Assembly: GCA_029931535.1 (NCBI GenBank) | Contig: JAQPZY010001423.1 | Span: 1,385,501 to 1,449,500, forward strand | Origin: Margaritifera margaritifera | Lineage: Eukaryota > Mollusca > Bivalvia > Unionida > Margaritiferidae | Direction of reading: 5' to 3' | DNA length: 64,000 nt | Shown here: piece after piece, positions 55,433-64,000 of the stretch | How positions within the stretch are numbered: position 1 is the first letter of the stretch | Layout: each line of letters opens with the position of its first letter | Program-made: the position numbers and the translations under genes | Notes under the pieces: generated by a model | Databases searched by the model: none | Seen by the model: the letters and a program-made list of their open reading frames with translations, nothing else | Told to the model about the DNA's origin: nothing

Positions 55433-55989
55433 AAGATTGCAGTGGTGCCATTCTCGTTACATTTGTATACTGAAGTTTATAAGTTGTGTGATGATCAAAA
55501 AGTGTTTATAGTCGTGTATAATATGTACAAATATAAAATGGGTTTACGGATTTTGAAATTAATAATGTTTTTGGATAGAATAAAGATCCTGTACACATTT
55601 GCTCATTATGTCTGCAGCTTCTTTTATAAGAGAGAAGCTGTAAAGTAATTTTAAAAATGGTGTAGATGAGTTGAGGAACATTACACACATATATGTGCAC
55701 TAACACCCACATGCATGAATGGACAAATAGGCAGCACTGTCAAATGGTCTCCACATATTCTTTAAAGAGCATATGAACAACAAACTTTGTCATAGCCGAG
55801 TTCCACTGCAATATACTTATTTAATATCATAATAATTATGTAATATATGCTTTTCATTCTTTAATAAAACACTTAATCTGTTTGTAAACAAAACAAAATG
55901 TACTACTCCTATGTAGTTTGTTATAAATTGGTTTTGCCATGGATCCAGTGAATGAAGTGTAAAAATTAAGCTCATGATTTTTAACTGAC

Positions 55990-56122
55990 CTCTTTAGTTT
56001 TGAGTCTGAGGTGCTTATCTTCATAATGAGGGTGGTTGGTGATTGGTCGACCAGTGCACAGCTTCACTCCAGCCAATAGCTGCATGCTGCCAGTAAATGA
56101 GGCTCCTTTAGGAGTTTCTTTC
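55990..56122 (-). CDS. DPY19-family C-mannosyltransferase, internal exon
   Basis: This 133-nt minus-strand exon lies between TTTTCTCCAG and GTCAGTTA. The first base completes ATG with the upstream exon. It then reads KETPKGASFTGSMQLLAGVK and LCTGRPITNHPHYEDKHLRL and ends KTKE in phase 0. The block F-x-G-S-M-Q-L-L-A-G-V-K-L-C-T-G with N-H-P-H-Y-E-D is among the most conserved of DPY19 proteins. The Q-L-L-A-G-V-K-L-C-T-G form is that of DPY19L3 rather than L1 (M-P-T-M-A-S-V-K-L-S). This exon anchors the identification. Confidence 0.95.
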
Positions 56123-56284
56123 CTGGAGAAAAAAGACCTTCCATGTGAAAAATACTTCCCAACTGAATCAATACATTATGTATTGTAAATTACAAAATAT
56201 GACTAAAATCGATAAGGACACTATATTTATGATAATATTGTTTGCCAAAAATGATATATTAAATACTGAGCATCAGTTTCAAAA

Positions 56285-56615
56285 AGTTTCTGTTGTTAAC
56301 ATGTTGCATCAGTTCTATTCACAAAAGGTTTGTGTTAACATGTTGCATCAGCTCTGTTCACAAAAGGTTTGTGTTAACATGTTGCATCAGTTCTATTCAC
56401 AAAAGGTTTGTGTTAACATGTTGCATCAGCTCTATTCACAAAAGGTTTGTGTTAACATGTTGCATCAGCTCTATTCACAAAAGATTTGTGTTAACATGTT
56501 GCATCAGCTCTATTCACAAAAGGTTTGTGTTAACATGTTGCATCAGCTCTATTCACAAAAGATTTGTGTGTCATAAACAATTTCTGTTGCTAACATGTTG
56601 CAACAGTTCTGTTCA
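56285..56615. repeat. Tandem repeat, 39-bp unit, about 8 copies
   Basis: The unit is AAAAGGTTTGTGTTAACATG followed by TTGCATCAGCTCTATTCAC. Being 13 codons long it keeps two + strand frames open for over 100 codons (for example FYSQKVCVNMLHQ repeated). Located in a minus-strand gene's intron, these frames are not taken as genes. Confidence 0.95.
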
Positions 56616-56619
56616 CAGA

Positions 56620-58440
56620 AATTTAATGACACTAAAATATTAAGATTTACAATTTTACTAAATAATGTGTGCAATAAACATTGTCTTTCATATGATAAAA
56701 CAAATTCATCTGTTCTGATTAAATATGTAAACTACTGTAGTATCACTTATTTTTTTGTTGGGTACCAATATTCATGGATTTCATTGTTGCCTGAACCACA
56801 AATTGAAAGACCCAACGAAAAATTAGCCACATATAATAAAGAAGCCCGCACCCCTTCTTTTTTTTAACTGTGTTTCATTCCTGGAGATCAAACTCAGTTC
56901 TTTAATCTGGTTAAAAATATTAGCTTTTACATGTGTTTGTTTTGTTTTCACCCTTTTAAAAAAAAGAAGAATTATAAAGCATTTTATATTGTTTTAATGC
57001 ACATGTATCTATACCATATCTGGAAGCCATAATTTCCACTCACTGCCTTAAATCGATATGTTGTGAGATAAGTAAGGATAGAGAGAAATGAGAAAAAGCA
57101 TAAGGCATTCAAACAGTTTTTACTGAAAATGAAAGAAAGAATTAGAAATGATACAATATATGAAAATTAGATTTACTACTGATTCAAACTGATTATTCAT
57201 TTAAGTGAAACTGTTGTCGAAAAATTTAAATCCTCGTGAAAGCACATTTCACTGTATCCATGCATGCTTAATTCCAATGAGCAACATGACTGTAAAATAC
57301 TAAAACTATTGCTTGAGGCAAAATTACTAATGAAACACTGTGTATATATATGGATTACTGCAGAGTATTGAAGCTCACGCTTCACAGATTTTCAGACAAA
57401 ACCACGGAACCAACATTGTGTCAATCAAGTCAGCTGATACACATAAATGTTTGTCCTGAAATTGTTGAATTAAACAAGTCCAGGATTCTCAAAGCCACAG
57501 ATAATTAGGTCCGATTTTTCACACATTTTCATGGGAGCCGCAATTATCCATTCAGCATCAATCAGCTTCATTGACGATGTTTTAAGTAAATTCTAGTGGT
57601 TGAAGTTAGTTCGTACATGAGGCAGGCTCAAAGAAAGGAGTGATTCCATTGTTTTTCAAATTACTTAGCATCTTTTCACTTTGATGGGTTCAGAATACAT
57701 CAAATGTTGACACTGCTCCATGTAAATGAAGTCCAATTCATCAGTCTACATACATGTGAACCTCCCAGATGGTAGGTTTTTCTTCCAAGTTGAGGGGTGT
57801 CTCCCGTCACTCCCATTACTCACTGAAATCTCCAGCATATACAAAATTATTATTGAAAAGTTAAATTTGTTCCATTTTTTTTTCACTATCTGGTTCCAGT
57901 GTAGCATATTTACAGTAATACTGTGATCATGTGACTGTGAACTGGCTTAAGCAGGGCAAGACAATTTAGTTGCTAATTTCAAGCAACGTAAAACAATCAA
58001 CGTCCTTTTGATTCTGTTGGCAGGGTCAATTGGCTTCAGTGTTTGATGTTTCTTGAGATCGATTATACTATGTGTGAGCATAAGTAATTCTGAAATTTTC
58101 CTCTTGCTGTAAAGCTCCTTTTAAAGTCTGTTACAGTGGCAAGAATGACATGGGTCATGTAGAATCCCGATCTCATAAATGCATATGAACCACGACAACA
58201 AATATGCCATCACTGAAATCCATGTTTGCAGAATCTGCATCAAATGTGGATAAAGTTACACGTGCAGAGAATACCATATTTGCCAACTTTACAGCCGAGC
58301 ATAATCTCCCATCTCTGGTAGCAGATCATTTTCAGATCTAGTCAAAATAATGTTATCCGACTCAGAAATTGCACAAAAGTTCTCATGCAAAATAAAAAAC
58401 ATAGTGACTATTTTACTGTTCATAAGAAATCATAATCTTA
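56620..58440. other. Intronic sequence without recognised features
   Basis: No supported exon on either strand and no clear repeat. This is part of the 3.8-kb intron of the DPY19L-like gene. Confidence 0.4.
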
Positions 58441-58446
58441 ATTGTA

Positions 58447-58500
58447 TTATAATAATAATAATAAAAATAATAATAATATGAATATGAATAATAATAATAT
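58447..58500. repeat. (AAT)n-like microsatellite
   Basis: An imperfect run of AAT/ATG trimers. Confidence 0.9.
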
Positions 58501-58850
58501 GAACAATTTCTTATATAAATTCAGTGAACACAACCAGCACCCAAGATTTTTAGGCAAAATATGCATTCCACACTAAAATGAACGACTGCATCGCAAAAAA
58601 CTGATATAAACACCACTGACCTTGATTTAATCCTGTGTAAACATGAATGTAAACCAGACTACAGTACATGTCACTAACTGCCATTGTAATCCATAACGCC
58701 TAGGATGAATGAGGTCTTTGTCTCTATAATAGTGATAATTGTTTTCCAGATTTAATTGTCATTATTAACAAGTAGTGATAGTGATGATAATGATGATAAA
58801 AAAGGTGTCTGCAAATTAGGCTTAAAGTTACAAAGGGTGTGACGGTATAA

Positions 58851-59240
58851 TGTATGTGTTTTGCTGACATTAAAACAACATTAGACCCAGACAGTACCAA
58901 TCTTGAGCAGTTCGGCAGGCAGTCAGCAATCTGAATCTGCAGGCAGGAAACATTTAAACTTCTTGGTGGACTCAGTAGAGTTGTACTAACATTACCATAT
59001 TCCAATGCAGACACTGAAAGGACATTTAGCCTTCTGAGGAAAATTCAGGCTGACTCCAGAGGAAATCTGGATCCAATAAAAGTACTTCATCTCTTAAGTT
59101 TTAAGATCACCAATGTTGAGGCCTGCGACCAATATAATCCAGACAGTGGTCTCATAAGAAATGCTAACAATTCTTGTGGTACATATAAGGACAGTATGAA
59201 TGAAACAAGTTACTGTGAAAGGACTGATTTGATGAGATGA
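58851..59240 (+). pseudogene. hAT-family transposase C-terminal dimerisation-domain remnant
   Basis: One + strand frame runs 130 codons to TGA at 59238-59240, with one internal TGA at 58932-58934. After TLDPDSTNLEQFGRQSAI and the stop it reads ETFKLLGGLSRVVLTLPYSN, then ADTERTFSLLRKIQADSRGN, then LDPIKVLHLLSFKITN. L-S-x-x-V-L-x-(L/I)-P-x-S-N-A-D-x-E-R-x-F-S followed by K-x-x-x-R-x-x-L is the conserved C-terminal dimerisation region of hAT transposases. No N-terminal zinc finger or catalytic core was found upstream. It lies antisense in a DPY19L-like intron and is a dead fragment. Confidence 0.85.
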
Positions 59241-59639
59241 TGTGCATATTTTAATATTAAAAAATGTAAATTTGTTCAATAGTTGTAATTTTTGTCAATT
59301 TGCATGCTAAAAATTGGGTCAATGAAAATCCTCCCTCTTTTGAGGTCAAAACTCCTGACCAAATTTTGGGAATTTCCTGATCTGTCCTGACCTGACCTGC
59401 CTTTTCTATCACATGTATGAGTCTATCACAAACTGTAGTCATTAAAATTGCCTGATAAACTTAACTGTTGAATAAACAACTATAACTTTAATTGGCAACC
59501 ATTAGATGAAACAATGTTTGCTTGTGCCTTTGTATTAAAGCAACATTTGTAGAAATGAGAGCTGGATGAAAAAACTATAAATAAGAAATCCCCTTGTGGT
59601 TCAGCCCACCTTATATTTAGCTAGAAAGTAAAAAAAAAA

Positions 59640-59757
59640 TTTAGCATCAAAATAAATCTAACAAACTTTAACATCAAACTGAATCTAACAAACTTTAAGA
59701 TCAAACTAAATCTAACAAACTTTAAGATCGAACTAAATCAAACAAACTTTGAAATTT
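59640..59757. repeat. Tandem repeat, about 29-bp unit, 4 copies
   Basis: The unit is ATCAAACTAAATCTAACAAA followed by CTTTAAG, with substitutions. Confidence 0.9.
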
Positions 59758-59902
59758 AGCCTAATTTTCAATGGGGAAGGATGTATTGATGTTTGGGTGT
59801 ACTAACACACAGACGGCAAAGTGATCACTTTGTCAACCTTCCACCAAAGCAGATGAAAAAAAAAATGCAAAAACTTGGATGCTTTCTGGGAAGACAACTT
59901 AC

Positions 59903-59985
59903 ATGATCCATTCCATCAATTCAACAGTATCTGGGTCCCAGAATTCCTTCAAATCTTCTAGCTCTTTCAGCACAGGGGGCAAAGC
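59903..59985 (-). CDS. DPY19-family C-mannosyltransferase, internal exon
   Basis: This 83-nt minus-strand exon lies between ATTGTTTAG and GTAAGTTG. It reads ALPPVLKELEDLKEFWDPD and TVELMEWI, then leaves AT, completed by the G of the next exon. The (E)-F-(Y/W)-D-P-D-T-V-E-L-M-(E/N)-W-I motif immediately precedes the F-x-G-S-M block in DPY19 proteins, matching the next exon. Phase is 0 at the start and 2 at the end. Confidence 0.93.
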
Positions 59986-60057
59986 CTAAACAATGAAATA
60001 ATAATGTAAACTTTATGTATAAATAAAAACAAAGGTCTCACTGAACTTATATGATAT

Positions 60058-60325
60058 AACTTCCCTGAATATGACTATGATACAACCTCTCTGAATATGA
60101 CTGATACAACTTCCCTGAATATGCCTATGATACAACCAGCCTGAATATGACTGATGCAACCTACCTAGATATGACTATGATACAACAGCCCTGAATATGA
60201 TTATGATCAACCTCCTAAAATATGACTATGACACAAATGCCCTTAATATGACTATGATACAACCTCCCTGAATATGACTGATACATCTTCTCTGAATATG
60301 ACTGATACAACCTCCCTAAATATGA
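60058..60325. repeat. Tandem repeat, 23-26-bp unit, about 11 copies
   Basis: The unit is CTCCCTGAATATGACTATGA followed by TACAAC. A 3-bp deletion form (ATGACTGATACAAC) alternates with the full form in part of the array. Confidence 0.93.
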
Positions 60326-60970
60326 CTTTCAATCCCTTAGAAACAAAATCTTGATGATGTTGTCACCAGTGTTGCAGTAAGAAAAGTGAAATCTATGTCT
60401 CACTATGCAGGCAAGACAAAAACAAGGTGAGAACATCAAAAAAGATGTACAATGCATAAAGCCTGTATCACACTTATGATGTAATGAACAAAATGATGAT
60501 GTGAGACATAACATTGTCATTTTAATTTTAATTAAATGTGTTTGGAAAATGAAAAATAAATAAAATATAGAATGGAATAAAAGAAAATGGATTGAAAAGG
60601 CATCAATACAGCAAATGCTTTAAGAGGTGTATTATAATGATCGGAAAACAAATATAGGGTATTTTAATTGATAAGAATCTTGATGCATAGGACAGCTCAA
60701 ATTTATGTGAAAATGAAAGAGACATGATGAAAAGATAGTGATGGTAACTAAGAAACAAAAGAAATGCCTACTTACAAGCATACTTCTGTACAGTCAAACA
60801 TACTAAACCACACAGAAAAAGCTATGTACCTTTACATATGCAAAATGTTATCGTGATGTAATGAGACCAGGTAGGGTGGGGCTTAATTCATTCTCCTTTG
60901 TGCCATGTTTTCATACTACTGATTCAACATATACAGTCATACCTACATTTGAATGACTACCCAGGTTGAT

Positions 60971-61187
60971 TACAATATATACTTGCTTATAAGTCGGGTC
61001 CAACTGCATACAACAAAGCCCATGATCAGCAATCACATAATGCACCAGCAGATCGGGGTCTATTTTGTTTGTTCGATTGATTACTTCTAACTGTATATAC
61101 CCAGATATGTTGGTACATTATGTGATGGCAGATCTGGGTCTGTGCAGTTTGCCGTTGGATCCAACTCATATGCGAGCACATACAGTA
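60971..61187. mobile_element. Hairpin-bearing MITE, two-hairpin copy (217 bp)
   Basis: The ends TACAATATATACTTGCTTAT and the inverse of TGCGAGCACATACAGTA match the family with several mutations. The two internal hairpins use AGCCCATGATCAGC / GCAGATCGGGGTCTATTT and ATATACCCAGATATGTTGGT / GGCAGATCTGGGTCTGTGCA. It is older than the copy at 23916-24136 and lies in a DPY19L-like intron. Confidence 0.82.
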
Positions 61188-61461
61188 GTATAAGCAGGTG
61201 GTTTTTACTGGTAAATATGAGAAAAAAATACTGATTTATAGCTCAACTGGACTTAATATACATGACTCTTTCTACACAGGTAGTTGTTATATGTAGGTTA
61301 TCACTGTAGCAGGTTTGTATCATTAATACATGTTAAAGTTAACAAAAAATCTGATAACCGTATGTTTACACCGGTTACCTGAAGGTACACAGATTACTAA
61401 AAAAATACACAGACGCACAGGTTCTGATACTGTGAACAATAAATATGAAAAATCAACTTAC

Positions 61462-61518
61462 AATTGCAAATAGTAACCCCAGCACTATCAGAGTGGAAAA
61501 ATGGCGAATAACATTAAT
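61462..61518 (-). CDS. DPY19-family C-mannosyltransferase, short internal exon (membrane segment)
   Basis: This 57-nt minus-strand exon lies between CTCTTCCAG and GTAAGTTG. It reads INVIRHFSTLIVLGLLFAI in phase 0 on both sides. It joins directly to ALPPVLKELE of the next exon. The hydrophobic STLIVLGLLFAI run fits the last transmembrane segment that precedes the conserved C-terminal luminal part of DPY19 proteins. Strong splice sites and correct phases support it despite its size. Confidence 0.75.
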
Positions 61519-62389
61519 CTGGAAGAGAAAGGTACTAAAGTTAAATGTGCATTCACTATTTTAATATTACAGTAAATCAACCTAGCCACTTACAATTTGT
61601 TCCCTAATATCACACAGCTGGTATTTTTTTTCAAAATCAGGATTTTCATTTTGGCTGGTTATATTTTAGCAATGATGGATCTAGACAGCTTACAATAATT
61701 AAGGTGGTAAATTTTGACAGGATTTATTATTGCAATCTCACTCTGAGACCACTAACATTTGTCTACTGTTAAAAATTTGTGTTATATGATAAAATAATAG
61801 CTTGTTAATATTAGTGAAAGTAATCTGTTTCTTGAAGTAGTCTATGGAAGTACTCTAGAATAAAAAGAATCCCAGGTGTACAATTTTAAACATAACAAAA
61901 GTTATTGTTCATCCCTTGTATTACATCTACATCTCACATCTCACAAAAATCTCAGTATTGTCAGAAATAACATATATATGGGAAATAATGTGAAATTTAA
62001 ATGTCAAGAATTTTTTTTTTAAAATGTAGTTAAACTGGTCCCTGGTCCCAAATTTCTTTTCTTTTAATAAACTCAGTAAATCCCAAAAAGTCTCAAAACA
62101 GAAATCAGAGTTTGGTCTTAAGGGGTTTCAGTATTGAGAGGTTTCTCTTAATATGTACATTCTTTCCAATCCCATCTAAGCCTGTCCCAGAGACAGAGTG
62201 AGAGAATGAATGAATGAATGTGATATGGAAGATGTGGAACTTTTATCTCCAGTCTGAAGATACTGGTCAGTTATATAAGACTAAAATGTCTTATTGCTCC
62301 ATTCAAGACTTGTATGAAATTTAAAAACCCACGGCCTTTATACCCAGGGTTCATATACCCAAAGTGTAATCAACAATTACATAGCTCAC

Positions 62390-62422
62390 CTCTGAAAAAG
62401 TTTTAGTAGACTCCAGTAGCCA
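62390..62422 (-). CDS. Probable 33-nt micro-exon of the DPY19-family gene
   Basis: On the minus strand ATGTTTACAG precedes TGGCTACTGGAGTCTACTAA and AACTTTTTCAGAG, followed by GTGAGC. It reads WLLESTKTFSE in phase 0, in frame with the next exon. A W-L-(F/L)-containing stretch is expected just before the last transmembrane segment by comparison with remembered DPY19L1 sequence. The polypyrimidine tract is poor and 33 nt is very short, so this is a prediction. Confidence 0.45.
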
Positions 62423-62429
62423 CTGTAAA

Positions 62430-63275
62430 CATTAATTATCATACAGAAAATAAGTTCAGACTTGTCTGATCTTGACAACCAAATATCAGCCCCTTTTCTA
62501 ATAAAACTGGGGGGGGGGGGGATGAGGCAATTTTGTATTGTTAGATTTTAACATTTAATCTTTTCAGATTTTACAATTTTAACTTTTAATAAGCACCATG
62601 TAGCCAGTATTGTGCTGACATACTGTTAAAGCAACCAACTATCAACCTACCTACCTACCTACATACCAACCAACCAACCAACCAACCAACCAACCAACCT
62701 ACCTACCTACCTTCTGTGATTTGGCATAAAAGATATAAAACAATAATAGAGAACATTCTATTCTATGATATCAAAGCAGAGGTACTATACTTAGTTGATT
62801 CAACCCAGAGATTAATGCTGTTTTTGTATTATTTTTTTTTAAAATCATTGTTCTTAAAATCTGTTTAAGAAGCTATTATCACTGTCCACTCAGAGAAGCC
62901 AGATTTTACTGTGTGAAAGTCACAGGCTTTGAGCAACCTTGGAGTGATAGCCCAACAGTACAAACCTAGTTTATACATTAATAATTACCTTGATTAACCA
63001 TTACAAACAAGGTCTCACATGAAAAGCGTACAGCATGCATACCACTAATCAAATTCCTATACATGTTCACATGTACAATACAGAGTTAACATGTTGAGGG
63101 TAACCTATAGCAATATACAATTAACAGTCATTGATATGGAAAGTTTACTACTGAACAAAACATTTATTCCCACTTCCAACTGCACTGGTTTCAATGAACT
63201 ACTGAGTAGGGTAGGTTGTATATAGCATGGAAGAATCAATGTAGTAATAAACAAATAATTAACCCACTTTAGAAA
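62430..63275. other. Intronic sequence
   Basis: Contains G-rich run 62510-62521 and the tetranucleotide tract below. No further upstream DPY19L-like exon could be supported before the window ends; the remaining exons must lie beyond 64000. Confidence 0.4.
62645..62711. repeat. Compound tetranucleotide microsatellite (CCTA)n-(CCAA)n-(CCTA)n
   Basis: CCTA repeats, then about eight CCAA repeats, then CCTA repeats again, a symmetrical compound tract. Confidence 0.96.
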
Positions 63276-63279
63276 ACCA

Positions 63280-64000
63280 TACAATGTAGGCCACAGTGAC
63301 CTTCTTTCATTGTAAGGGTGTAGTATTACAGAGATACATCCAATTATCTAGTTTCATGGTTGGAACATGAACTGCATCAAATAAATTAACTTTGTAAACA
63401 CAAAATTTCAACAAAGTCACTGAAGTATGAAATATAAGCCACAAAGACCTCATTTTGCATTAAAGGATGTAGAGCTTATCAAGATGCATCCACTCACCAA
63501 GTTTCACAATCCTATGCATAATAGTATGCATATGGCATGCCAAAAACTTGTGTGTTCATGAGCTAAATGCAAAAATGTAACCAAAACCAGTACAAGATAA
63601 AATATAGGTCATTATGAGCTTCTTTTGTGTAAGGATGTGGAAATAACAGAGATGAATATCATCATCAATTTCATGATTCTAGCATGAACAGTACCTGAGA
63701 AATGAAGATCAAACACAAAATTTAACCCAAGTCAGTGAAGCATAAAATATGGGCCATAATGACCTACTTCTAAAATAAAGGAGTAGTTCTCATCAAGATG
63801 CATCCCCTCACCATGTGTCATGATTCTACATAGGATAGTATGCACACAGTATGCAATAAACTTACGTGGTCATGTGCTAAATTTTGACATTTTGTTGTCA
63901 GGATCTGCTATTAACATAGAATGATAAATCATCTAGTTTTGTGATGCTGGCATGAACAGCACTTGAGATTGAACCCAAGTCAGTGAACACGATATATGGG
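63280..64000 (-). mobile_element. Tandem-core repeat element, minus orientation, running off the window
   Basis: Units of about 150 bp carry GTCACTGAAGTATGAAATAT, GCCACAAAGACCT, ATCAAGATGCATCCACTCAC, CAAGTTTCACAATCCTA and CAAAATTT.AAC. In reverse complement they match the vocabulary of 40445-41400 (GGATGCATCT.AA, GTCACTGTGACC, GAGTGACTT). The element continues past 64000. Confidence 0.65.

Noticed and set aside
56145..56643. Two overlapping frames of 143 and 116 codons
   Set aside because: They arise from the 39-bp array (13 codons) in an intron of a minus-strand gene. No domain or splice evidence.
62940..63000. Further upstream DPY19L-like exon with a CAAG/GTAATT donor
   Set aside because: No acceptor or DPY19-like peptide could be matched in any frame.

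Overview
This is an AT-rich animal genomic window: spliced exons with GT/AG borders, introns of up to about 12.8 kb, and very dense small transposable elements and minisatellites. It is not prokaryotic. The element types (many short TIR elements, tRNA-derived SINE-like pieces, and interspersed elements built around internal tandem cores of about 150 bp) point to a mollusc, most likely a bivalve. That placement is inference from repeat style and protein similarity recalled from memory; no database search was run.

Only two host genes can be supported, both partial and convergent. (1) On the + strand, five 3' exons (1714-1823, 4330-4664, 17503-17580, 26695-26924, 29994-30500) keep one reading frame through every junction. 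They encode the C-terminal half of a RhoGAP-domain protein with a Ser/Pro-rich tail, stopping at 30498-30500. (2) On the - strand, six 3' exons (62390-62422, 61462-61518, 59903-59985, 55990-56122, 54193-54345, 51346-51495) encode the C-terminus of a DPY19-family C-mannosyltransferase, closest in remembered sequence to DPY19L3. Its 5' part lies beyond 64000. About 20.8 kb with no recognisable host gene separates the two stop codons.

Region by region: 1-30.5 kb is the RhoGAP gene. Its introns carry minisatellites of 48, 48, 48, 40 and 43 bp, TIR elements, a decayed zinc-finger/hAT-like ORF (10.7-11.3 kb) and large tandem-core elements (2.5-3.7, 18.4-20.5, 27.6-29.4 kb). 30.5-51.3 kb is intergenic, with 40-, 35-, 65- and 76-bp arrays, a 567-bp TIR element inside the 40-bp array, a decayed Tigger/pogo-type element (46.85-48.03 kb) and SINE-like pieces. 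51.3-64 kb is the DPY19L-like gene, whose introns hold a 571-bp foldback element, a hAT transposase C-terminal remnant and a hairpin-bearing MITE.

The most unusual material is in the repeats. One hairpin module is shared by MITE families with different ends and was once expanded into a 65-bp array. A TIR element exists both in a near-unit form and in a tandemly expanded form. Three unrelated arrays in one intron all have a 48-bp period. Two arrays have trimeric higher-order structure. No operon, CRISPR array, canonical tRNA or rRNA gene was seen.
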